From Candidimonas nitroreducens (lineage in GTDB: Bacteria > Pseudomonadota > Gammaproteobacteria > Burkholderiales > Burkholderiaceae_B): 64,000 bases of DNA. Below, one piece after another: positions 16,551 through 24,924 of this stretch (its first letter is position 1; each line of letters opens with the position of its first letter). The position numbers and the translations under genes were made by a program. The stretch spans positions 306,611-370,610 of the forward strand of contig NZ_NJIH01000008.1 in the NCBI RefSeq assembly GCF_002209565.1. The letters run 5' to 3'. The notes beneath the pieces were generated by a model, which did no database searches, had not been told where the DNA came from, and saw nothing but the letters and a program-made list of their open reading frames with translations.

Positions 16551-19500
16551 GTGATCAGTTCTTCGCCCAACCCATTCTGAATTCGCCGTATGAGTATCCG
16601 GCCAGGCATTGGGAACTGGACACCAGCGGTCAGCCGACCCAAGAAATCATCTCCAGCCGCCGCCGCGCCGACTTCATCACACCGATCCCCAAACCGCGCA
16701 AGAAGAGAGGTGAACACGAGCAGGCGGGTCTGTTGTTTGATGAAGGCAAGGGCCTGTCCACTGCTAAGCAGGCTTATGACCACACCGCCATCATCAATGC
16801 TGTCCGGCAGGAAGTGGATGCCTGGCGTAAGCTACCCCCGTCGCAGTGGCGCGTCACCCCCGAAACAGCCCGTTTACTAGAACATTGGCGTAACCACAAG
16901 TTCATAGGTGTGCGCCCGTTCTTCTGCCAAGTCGAAGCGGCCGAGACCGCCATCTGGCTGACCGAGGTCGCTCCTCAGCTTGGCAAGAACGGCGAACGCT
17001 TCCTTGATCACCTGAAAAAGGCCAGCGACGATGCCAATCCCGGCTTGATGCGTCTGGCGCTGAAGCTAGCCACCGGTGCAGGTAAGACCACGGTCATGGC
17101 CATGCTCATTGCGTGGCAGACGGTCAATGCCGTGCGGCATCCGCAGAGCAAGAAATTCACCCGTGGTTTCCTGCTGGTTGCACCTGGCCTGACCATCAAG
17201 GATCGTTTGCGTGTGCTGTTGCCCAATGACGCAGACAGCTACTACGCCAGCCGCGAGATCGTGCCGCGCGACATGCTGTCCGATTTGGGCAAGGCCAAAA
17301 TCGTCATCACCAACTACCACGCTTTCAAGCTGCGCGAGCGCATGGGGTTGTCCAAGGGAGGCCGCCGTTTGCTGCAAGGCCGTACTGGCAGCGGGCTGGA
17401 CACGCTGGAAACCGAGGGCCAGATGCTCCAGCGGGTCATACCGGAATTGATGGGGCTGAAAAATATCCTAGCCATCAACGATGAGGCCCACCACTGCTAC
17501 CGCGAAAAACCCGCATCCGACGACGACTATGTCGACGACAAGGGTAACCCTCTGACTGGCGATGACCTCAAGGCTGCCAAGGAACACGTCAAGGACGAGA
17601 ACGAAGCAGCACGGCTGTGGATTTCTGGCCTGGAAGCAGTCAACCGCAAGCTGGGCCTGCAGCAGGTGATCGACCTCTCGGCCACGCCGTTTTTTTTGGC
17701 TGGGTCCGGCTATGTGGAGGGCACCCTTTTTCCTTGGACGATGAGCGACTTTTCGCTGATGGACGCCATCGAATGTGGCATCGTCAAATTGCCGCGAGTG
17801 CCGGTGGCCGACAACATCCCCGGCGCGGAAATGCCCATCTACCGCGAACTCTGGAAGCACATCGGCAAGAAGATGCCGAAGAAGGGGCGCGGCAAGAACG
17901 CCCAGCTCGATCCGTTGGCCATTCCGGTGGAATTGCAGACCGCGCTGGAAGCCCTGTACGGGCACTATCTCAAAACCTACGACGCGTGGAAGCAGGCTGG
18001 CATCAATGTTCCGCCATGCTTCATCGTGGTGTGCAACAACACTGCAACTTCCAAGCTGGTGTTCGATTACATCTCCGGTTTCGAACGCACGAATGAAGAT
18101 GGCTCCGTCATGCCAGTGGAGGGGCGTCTGCAACTGTTCCGCAACTTCGACGAGCACGGCAACCCGTTGGCGCGCCCGAAAACCTTGCTGATCGACAGCG
18201 AGCAACTCGAATCTGGCGAGGCGCTGGACGATAACTTCCGGGGCATGGCCGCGGACGAGATCGAACGCTTCAAACGCGAGATCATCGAACGCACCGGTGA
18301 TCGCCGCCAGGCTGAGAACCTGAGTGACAGCGAACTGCTGCGCGAGGTGATGAACACCGTTGGCAAGCAGGGTCGCCTGGGTGAGCAAATCCGCTGTGTG
18401 GTGTCGGTGTCCATGCTCACAGAAGGCTGGGATGCCAATACCGTTACCCACATCCTCGGTGTGCGTGCATTCGGCACCCAACTGCTGTGCGAACAGGTGA
18501 TTGGGCGTGCACTGCGTCGCCAGTCCTATGAATTGAACGAGCAAGGCCTTTTCGACGTGGAGTACGCCGACGTATTCGGTATCCCCTTCGACTTCACAGC
18601 CAAGCCTGTCGTCGTCACGCCGCCCAAGCCCCGCGAAACAGTCACAGTCAAGGCACTCCGCCCGGAGCGCGACCATCTGGAAATCCGGTTCCCGCGCGTG
18701 CAGGGCTATCGCGTCGAGCTGCCAGAAGAACAACTCGAAGCCGAATTCAATGACGATCACCACCTCAGCCTGACGCCTGACATGGTCGGCGCAACCAAGA
18801 CCCATAACGCTGGCATCATTGGCGAGGCGGTGGAACTGGATATCAAGCATCTGGGAGACGTGCGCCAGTCCACTCTGCTGATGGAGTTGACCAAGCACCT
18901 GTTGTTCGGGCATTGGCGCGATCAAGGCCAGGATGCACCGATTGCCTTGTTCGGTCAGCTCAAACGCATCGTGCGCCAATGGCTAGACGAATGCCTGGAA
19001 TGCAAGGGTGGTACCTACCCGGCGCAGTTGATGTACCGCGAACTGGCGGACATGGCCTGCCAGCGCATCACCAAGGGCATTACCGCGAAGGAACTGGAGA
19101 AAGGCCGGCAGGTCAAGGCCATTCTTGACCCGTTCAACCAGACCGGCAGCACCGCGCATGTGCGCTTCAACACCTCCCGCCCGGGCAGCGAACGCTGGGA
19201 AACCCTCGGGGTGGAAAACCAGCCAAAGAACCAGGTCAACTGGGTCATTCTGGACAGCGGCTGGGAAGGCGAATTCTGCCGAGTCGCCGAGTCGCATCCT
19301 AAGGTACTGGCCTACACCAAGAACCACAACCTTGGCCTGGAAGTACCTTACCGCTTCGGCTCAGCCAACCGTATCTACATCCCGGACTTCATCGTGCAAG
19401 TGGACGACGGTGGCGGCAAGAACGCCCCGTTGAACCTGATCGTCGAGATCAAGGGCTACCGGCGCGAGGACGCGAAGGAAAAGAAGTCCACCATGGACAC

Positions 19501-19660
19501 CCACTGGATTCCCGGCGTGAATCACCTCGGTACGCATGGCCGCTGGGCCTTCGCCGAGTTCGGCGATGTGTACGAAATGCAGGACGACTTCGCCAAGGAG
19601 GTCGAGGCAAAGTTCAACCAAATGATTGAAGCGGCTGCGCCGGGAAACAAGGAACACTGA
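16547..19660 (+). CDS. DEAD/DEAH helicase-nuclease, type III-like restriction subunit
   Basis: This 1037-residue superfamily 2 protein has Walker A LATGAGKTTVMA at about 174-185 and DEAH box INDEAHHCYREK at about 309-320. The motif III-like DLSATPFFLAGS follows, and the RecA2 block has VSMLTEGWDANTVTHILGVR and EQVIGRALRRQSY. A C-terminal PD-(D/E)XK nuclease shows IPDFIVQ (about 943) and LIVEIKGYRRED (about 964-975). This is the architecture of type III Res-like subunits; I associate it with the 'BPTD_3080 family restriction endonuclease' label, from memory. The GTG start has AGGGGA 8 bases upstream. The methyltransferase gene starts one base after its stop. Confidence 0.88.
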   Translation: MSDQFFAQPILNSPYEYPARHWELDTSGQPTQEIISSRRRADFITPIPKPRKKRGEHEQAGLLFDEGKGLSTAKQAYDHTAIINAVRQEVDAWRKLPPSQWRVTPETARLLEHWRNHKFIGVRPFFCQVEAAETAIWLTEVAPQLGKNGERFLDHLKKASDDANPGLMRLALKLATGAGKTTVMAMLIAWQTVNAVRHPQSKKFTRGFLLVAPGLTIKDRLRVLLPNDADSYYASREIVPRDMLSDLGKAKIVITNYHAFKLRERMGLSKGGRRLLQGRTGSGLDTLETEGQMLQRVIPELMGLKNILAINDEAHHCYREKPASDDDYVDDKGNPLTGDDLKAAKEHVKDENEAARLWISGLEAVNRKLGLQQVIDLSATPFFLAGSGYVEGTLFPWTMSDFSLMDAIECGIVKLPRVPVADNIPGAEMPIYRELWKHIGKKMPKKGRGKNAQLDPLAIPVELQTALEALYGHYLKTYDAWKQAGINVPPCFIVVCNNTATSKLVFDYISGFERTNEDGSVMPVEGRLQLFRNFDEHGNPLARPKTLLIDSEQLESGEALDDNFRGMAADEIERFKREIIERTGDRRQAENLSDSELLREVMNTVGKQGRLGEQIRCVVSVSMLTEGWDANTVTHILGVRAFGTQLLCEQVIGRALRRQSYELNEQGLFDVEYADVFGIPFDFTAKPVVVTPPKPRETVTVKALRPERDHLEIRFPRVQGYRVELPEEQLEAEFNDDHHLSLTPDMVGATKTHNAGIIGEAVELDIKHLGDVRQSTLLMELTKHLLFGHWRDQGQDAPIALFGQLKRIVRQWLDECLECKGGTYPAQLMYRELADMACQRITKGITAKELEKGRQVKAILDPFNQTGSTAHVRFNTSRPGSERWETLGVENQPKNQVNWVILDSGWEGEFCRVAESHPKVLAYTKNHNLGLEVPYRFGSANRIYIPDFIVQVDDGGGKNAPLNLIVEIKGYRREDAKEKKSTMDTHWIPGVNHLGTHGRWAFAEFGDVYEMQDDFAKEVEAKFNQMIEAAAPGNKEH

Positions 19661-19661
19661 A

Positions 19662-22580
19662 ATGGCAACCAAGAAAACCCAGAAGCCCGGCAAGAGCATC
19701 GAACAGATCACGCATACCGAGGCCAAACGCAAGAACATCCCGACGGTGGAGCACCAGTCGGTGATGCAGCAGCATGAGCAGGCGCCGGTGCAGGTGGCCT
19801 ACCCGCGTGCCAACCGGCAATGGCTGGAGGAGCTATGCGCCCTGCACGACGCGGGCAAGGCATCCTCGGAGTTCCGGCAGCGGCTCAACCGTGACCTGGA
19901 CCCGCAACTGATCTGGCGCGGCAAGGACCAGCAGGACTGGTCCGACCTCGTGGTCAATGCGGCACCGCTATACATCCAGGAGAAGGTCAAACCCAAGGCG
20001 TTGATCGACGACCTGCGCCGCCAGACTGAAGCCCGACGCGAGGCCGCCGCGCCGAAACAGGACACGCTGGACCTGTTCGGCGACTTCAACGGCCTGCCCG
20101 AAGGTGCGGATCGTACCGAGTTCTACCAGCACGAAGGCCACTGGCAGAACCGTATGATCCTGGGTGATTCCTTGCAGGTTATGGCCTCCCTTGCCGAGCG
20201 CGAGGCCTTGCGCGGCAAGGTGCAGTGCATTTACTTCGATCCGCCGTATGGCATCAAATTCAACAGCAATTTTCAGTGGAGCACCACAGACAAGGCGGGA
20301 ACTACATCGGATTCATCCGACAAGATCAGCCGCGAACCTGAGCAAGTTAAGGCATTTCGTGATACGTGGCGCGACGGTATTCATTCATATTTAACATATT
20401 TGCGAGACAGGCTTACCGTAGCTCGGGAGCTACTAACCGAGTCGGGATCAGTTTTCGTTCAAATTAGTGACGAGAATGTTCATCGAGTGCGCACGCTACT
20501 CGATGAGGTCTTTGGCGAAGACAATTTCATTGCGCTCATTCCGTTTCGCAAGAAGACTATGCCCTTTGGAGCCACATTCTTGGAGCAAATGGATGATTTT
20601 TTGCTCTGGTATGGAAAGAACCGATCTCATACCAAATACCGAACGCTGTTTACTGAAAAAGACATACGCGGAGATCAAGACTGGACTTGGTTTTTAGACG
20701 GCGCAGGAATATCGCAAAAGATGTCTACCGAACAACATCGAACCCACTTTGGTTTGCCTGTTGGGGCCAAAGTTTTTCGGTTGAAGTCACTAGAACCGTC
20801 TGGAAATATGGAAAGCGGAAAGTTCGCGTATCAGTTTCAAGGAGTCAAGTACGACTGCCCCAAAAACGGATACGGAACGACACCTGCTGGGATGCGGGTA
20901 CTTGAAGCCTTGAATCGCCTTCAAGTCAAAGGACAATTGCTGAACTATCGATTGTTCTTAGATGATTATCCGGTGTCTGCTTTAACGAGTCCGTGGCAAG
21001 ACACGGTTGGTGCTGACGATAAAAGATACGTTGTTCAGACCAATACTCTGGTTGTGCAAAGATGCTTTCTCATGACCACTGATCCCGGCGATCTCGTTCT
21101 CGACCCAACTTGCGGCAGCGGCACCGCCGCCTACGTCGCCGAACAATGGGGCCGTCGCTGGATCACGATTGATACCAGCCGCGTCGCTCTGGCACTCGCC
21201 CGCGCCCGCATCATGGGCGCACGCTACCCATTCTACCTGCTCGCTGATTCCCACGAAGGCCAGTTGAAAGAAGCCGAAATCACCCACAGCGCGCCATCCA
21301 TCCAGCCGACCTACGGCAATATCGCCCACGGCTTCGTCTACGAGCGCGTGCCGCACATCACCCTAAAATCCATCGCCAACAACACCGAAATCGACGTCAT
21401 CTGGGACAAATTCCAGACCGTGCTGAAGCCGCTGCGCGAAGCCTTGAACAAGACTCTGGGCAAGCAGTGGCAGGAATGGGAAATCTCGCGCGATGCCGAC
21501 GCTAAATGGAGCGAGGCCGCGAAAAAGCTGCACGCCGGCTGGTGGCAGCAGCGCATCGCCCGCCAAAAGGAAATCGACGCCTCCATCGCCGCTAAGGCCG
21601 AGTTCGAGTACCTCTACGACAAACCTTACGAGGACAGGAAGAAGGTGCGCGTGGCCGGCCCCTTCACCGTGGAATCGCTGTCGCCGCACCGCGTGCTGGG
21701 CGTGGACGAGGAAGACAACCTGATCGACCACGTGGCCGAGACCCAGGCCGAATACGGCCAGGACTTCGCCAGCCTGATCCTGGCCAACCTGCGCACCGCT
21801 GGCGTGCAGCAGGCGCACAAAGCTGACAAGATCGAATTCACCGCGCTGGAGCCGTGGCCGGGCGACTTGATCTGCGCCGAAGGCCGCTACCTGGAAAACG
21901 GGCAGATAAAGCGGGCCGGCATCCTGGTTGGCCCGGAATTCGGCACCGTCACCCGCGCTGACCTGGTCGATGCTGCCCGGGAAGCCGGCGATGCCAACTT
22001 CGATGTGCTCATCGCCTGCGCTTTCAACTACGACGCACCGGCCACCGAATTCAGCAAGCTGGGCCGTATCAACGTACTCAAGGCGCGTATGAACGCCGAC
22101 CTGCACATGGCCGAAGACCTGAAGAACACCGGCAAGGGCAACCTCTTCGTGATCTTCGGCGAGCCGGATGTGGATGTGCTGGATACGCAAGGCCGCAGCA
22201 TCCGCAAATACGACGGCAAGCGTGACGTCATCAAGGTGCCAGCCGACGGGCAACTGGTGGTCAAGATCAACGGAGTGGATGTGTTCCACCCTAGCACCGG
22301 CGAAGTGCGCAGCGACGGCGCAGACGGCATTGCCTGCTGGTTCTTGGACACCGACTACAACGAAGAATCCTTCTTCGTCCGCCATGCCTACTTCCTCGGT
22401 GCGAATGACCCATACAAGGCACTGAAGACCACCCTCAAGGCCGAAATCGACCCCGACGCTTGGGCAACGCTCAACAACGACACCTCGCGTCCGTTCCCGA
22501 AGCCCAGCACCGGGCGGTTTGCGGTGAAGGTCATCAATCACCTCGGGGATGAGGTGATGAAGGTTTTCAAAATACTTTGA
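19662..22580 (+). CDS. Type III-like adenine-specific DNA methyltransferase (Mod)
   Basis: This 972-residue protein has motif IV DPPYGI near residue 193 and motif I DPTCGSGTAAYVAEQWG near residue 480. That IV-before-I order marks the beta class of N6-adenine methyltransferases, as in type III Mod subunits. The stretch between them (about 20270-21085) is the expected target-recognition region. It is noticeably AT-richer, with different codon use from both flanks, a sign of domain exchange. A long C-terminal half (about residues 540-972) has no motif I recognise. It should protect host DNA from the upstream helicase-nuclease. ATG 19662 follows the helicase stop by one base. Confidence 0.88.
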   Translation: MATKKTQKPGKSIEQITHTEAKRKNIPTVEHQSVMQQHEQAPVQVAYPRANRQWLEELCALHDAGKASSEFRQRLNRDLDPQLIWRGKDQQDWSDLVVNAAPLYIQEKVKPKALIDDLRRQTEARREAAAPKQDTLDLFGDFNGLPEGADRTEFYQHEGHWQNRMILGDSLQVMASLAEREALRGKVQCIYFDPPYGIKFNSNFQWSTTDKAGTTSDSSDKISREPEQVKAFRDTWRDGIHSYLTYLRDRLTVARELLTESGSVFVQISDENVHRVRTLLDEVFGEDNFIALIPFRKKTMPFGATFLEQMDDFLLWYGKNRSHTKYRTLFTEKDIRGDQDWTWFLDGAGISQKMSTEQHRTHFGLPVGAKVFRLKSLEPSGNMESGKFAYQFQGVKYDCPKNGYGTTPAGMRVLEALNRLQVKGQLLNYRLFLDDYPVSALTSPWQDTVGADDKRYVVQTNTLVVQRCFLMTTDPGDLVLDPTCGSGTAAYVAEQWGRRWITIDTSRVALALARARIMGARYPFYLLADSHEGQLKEAEITHSAPSIQPTYGNIAHGFVYERVPHITLKSIANNTEIDVIWDKFQTVLKPLREALNKTLGKQWQEWEISRDADAKWSEAAKKLHAGWWQQRIARQKEIDASIAAKAEFEYLYDKPYEDRKKVRVAGPFTVESLSPHRVLGVDEEDNLIDHVAETQAEYGQDFASLILANLRTAGVQQAHKADKIEFTALEPWPGDLICAEGRYLENGQIKRAGILVGPEFGTVTRADLVDAAREAGDANFDVLIACAFNYDAPATEFSKLGRINVLKARMNADLHMAEDLKNTGKGNLFVIFGEPDVDVLDTQGRSIRKYDGKRDVIKVPADGQLVVKINGVDVFHPSTGEVRSDGADGIACWFLDTDYNEESFFVRHAYFLGANDPYKALKTTLKAEIDPDAWATLNNDTSRPFPKPSTGRFAVKVINHLGDEVMKVFKIL

Positions 22581-22596
22581 CTACATAGGAGGCGCC

Positions 22597-24054
22597 ATGG
22601 CAACCGGCGAATGGAAAATCAAACAAATCTCCGTCACAAGCTTACATCTGGATCCGAAGAATCCCCGATTGGGTGTTGCTTCGCGCGGCGCATCACCGCG
22701 AGAGTTGATACAACTTCTCTTCACACACGACAAAGCGATTGATGTTGCTCAAAGCATTGCTTTGCGCGGCTTCTTCCCGAACGAGCCACTTCTAGCCATT
22801 CGCGAAGACAACAAATTTATTGTCGTTGAAGGAAACAGGCGACTTGCTGCGCTCAAAGCACTTCGCGAGCCAAGCTTGCTGGACGGTGCAATCGAAAGGC
22901 AAGTTGAGCGTTTGGCTAGGCGCATCGGCAACATGGATTCGATCGTCAAGGTTCCCGTCATCATCGCTCCCAATCGCAGATCTACTGATCGCCAAATCGC
23001 CGGCAAGCATGTTGGAACACCCGTCTTGCCTTGGCAATCTGAGAATCGGGCGAGCTTCATCCTCGAAAAGATTGCAGAGGGATATGATAATCAAGAGCTT
23101 CTCGATGAGCTTGGATTCTCGGCCGCGGACATCCAGGCTGCACGGCAGACCAAGGCCATAGCTGACATTGCACGGGCGTTGGAGCTTCCAGAGGAGATTG
23201 CTGCCAAGTTGAATCATCCAAGGACGAAGATATTCACAACATTGGAACGTATCTTCGAATCGACTGTTGGACGAGGTTATCTCCATGTGGAGCCAGATCC
23301 TGACCATGGCATCAGAGGTGTGACATCGAAACAGGAGTTTTTGAAAGGCTTCAAGAAACTGGTCACAGATGTCGCAGCCGGACGCGAATCATCCCGGACG
23401 CTGAATAACAATGAAGATATTAAGCGATATTTTGAATCGTGGAATGCTGAAGATCGTCCAAAGAAAAAGAAGGATGGGTTCACCCCGAGTGATTTGGTGA
23501 GTGGAACCTCTTCAGCTGTAACGCCCAAGCCACCGAAAAAACCTGAAGAGAAGCCGAAACAAGCTAGCATTCATGCCTCCATTCTTCCGAAATCACTGAA
23601 AGTCAGTTTTGGCAACGAAAGACTGATCGATATCAGATCAGAGTTGGTTCGATTGAAGCGAGCAGACTTCCCAAATGCCGGTGCGGTTTTGTTGCGTGTA
23701 TTCTTCGAGCTTGCGGTTACGCACTATCTTGAGCGCACAGGTGCCCTTGATCGGATTACACAAGAACTCAAGGAGAAGGGTAAACTTCAGTTTGACACCC
23801 CACAAATGAAGCAGTTGATTCCCGAGATTACAAAAATTGCAAAAGCAAAACTGGATAGAAATGATGCCTCCAAGGTGGAGAAGGCCATCAAGTACGATTC
23901 TTCCGCTCCATTTACGCTTAGCGATTTGCATGCATTTGTTCACCAAAATTCGGAGTTGCCTGGTGAGCGTGATATCTTGCAATTCTGGCTCCGAACAGAG
24001 CCACTTTTTCGGCTAATGCTGGAAAAAGATGAAACTCTTGAGGTCAAAAAATGA
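22597..24054 (+). CDS. ParB/sulfiredoxin-fold N-terminal protein of unknown function
   Basis: This 485-residue protein has an excellent AGGAGG 6 bases before the ATG. Residues 1-90 show the ParB/Srx pattern: VTSLHLDPKNPRLG, ARGFFPNEPLLAI-like spacing, and FIVVEGNRRLAALKAL, whose EGNRRLAA resembles the ParB GxRRxxA nucleotide box. A Lys/Pro-rich linker lies at about 286-330. The C-terminal helical domain contains FPNAGAVLLRVFFELAVTHY. The stop overlaps the next methyltransferase start by four bases (ATGA). The base composition is AT-richer than that of the R-M genes on either side. It may bind DNA or a nucleotide for the partner methyltransferase; the function is unassigned. Confidence 0.75.
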   Translation: MATGEWKIKQISVTSLHLDPKNPRLGVASRGASPRELIQLLFTHDKAIDVAQSIALRGFFPNEPLLAIREDNKFIVVEGNRRLAALKALREPSLLDGAIERQVERLARRIGNMDSIVKVPVIIAPNRRSTDRQIAGKHVGTPVLPWQSENRASFILEKIAEGYDNQELLDELGFSAADIQAARQTKAIADIARALELPEEIAAKLNHPRTKIFTTLERIFESTVGRGYLHVEPDPDHGIRGVTSKQEFLKGFKKLVTDVAAGRESSRTLNNNEDIKRYFESWNAEDRPKKKKDGFTPSDLVSGTSSAVTPKPPKKPEEKPKQASIHASILPKSLKVSFGNERLIDIRSELVRLKRADFPNAGAVLLRVFFELAVTHYLERTGALDRITQELKEKGKLQFDTPQMKQLIPEITKIAKAKLDRNDASKVEKAIKYDSSAPFTLSDLHAFVHQNSELPGERDILQFWLRTEPLFRLMLEKDETLEVKK

Positions 24055-24908
24055 GAACAAGCAGCCCGCTTCGATATCCTGGCGGAAAATCTGCAATGGC
24101 CGATCTGCTACGACGGATCAGGAACCTAAATCAGCTTGGTGAATTCGACTTGGCTGAACCATTTGCTGGTGGAGCTGGTGCGTCTTTATCTCTTCTCTTT
24201 CAAGAAGAGGTTCCTTGCATTCACCTGAATGACGCAGATCCTGCAATATTCGACTTTTGGTGGACGTTAAAGAATCGGCCTGCGCCATTTTTAAGCATGA
24301 TCGACACTATCAACGTAGATATGCAAGAGTGGGTGCGACAACGATCTATATATAAAAAGAAGAGTCCCCCATCTCGACTTCAGAGAGGTTTTTCCGCGTT
24401 TTATCTTAATAGATGCAATCGCTCGGGAATCATAATGAATGGCGGCCCAATTGGCGGCATCAATCAAACCGGAAAATGGAAGATAGATGCGAGATTTAAC
24501 AGAAACGATCTCCGGCGTAGATGCGAGAGGATTTCAGAATACAAGGATCGAATCCTCATTACTGGCGATGATGGATTGAATTTTATAAAATCCGTCAATC
24601 GAAAGAAAACCCTTTTGTTTATAGATCCGCCATATTTCGTCAAAGGTAGTCTTCTTTATCTTAATTTGCTAAATCCGGAATATCACGAAGAATTGGCTGA
24701 AGAGTTGAAGGCTTCATCTGATTTAAAGTGGGTCGTTACGTATGACGATTGCCCGGAAATACGCCGACTCTATGAGGGGTGGGCGAATGTTCGTGAGTTT
24801 TCGCTACGATACGCAGCTGCTGAACGAAGGCGGGGGAAGGAAATATTGATAACACCAAAGGGTATGATTCTCCCAGACTCTCAAGAGAGCTTGGCAATAC
24901 AGTGGTAA
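24051..24908 (+). CDS. D12-class (Dam-like) adenine-specific DNA methyltransferase
   Basis: This 285-residue protein starts MRTSSPLRYPGGKSAMADLL and contains the D12 N-terminal motif RYPGGKS. Motif I is LAEPFAGGAGASLSLLF, the catalytic motif IV is FIDPPYF at about residue 190, and YLNRCNRSGIIMNGGPIGG is the class-typical FYxNR block. It should methylate adenine N6, independently of the beta-class Mod upstream. The gene is among the most AT-rich in the window and is translationally coupled to the ParB-like gene. The closest pattern is solitary phage/island Dam enzymes. The recognition sequence cannot be read from the sequence. Confidence 0.9.
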   Translation: MRTSSPLRYPGGKSAMADLLRRIRNLNQLGEFDLAEPFAGGAGASLSLLFQEEVPCIHLNDADPAIFDFWWTLKNRPAPFLSMIDTINVDMQEWVRQRSIYKKKSPPSRLQRGFSAFYLNRCNRSGIIMNGGPIGGINQTGKWKIDARFNRNDLRRRCERISEYKDRILITGDDGLNFIKSVNRKKTLLFIDPPYFVKGSLLYLNLLNPEYHEELAEELKASSDLKWVVTYDDCPEIRRLYEGWANVREFSLRYAAAERRRGKEILITPKGMILPDSQESLAIQW

Positions 24909-24924
24909 TAACTGATTAATAGAA

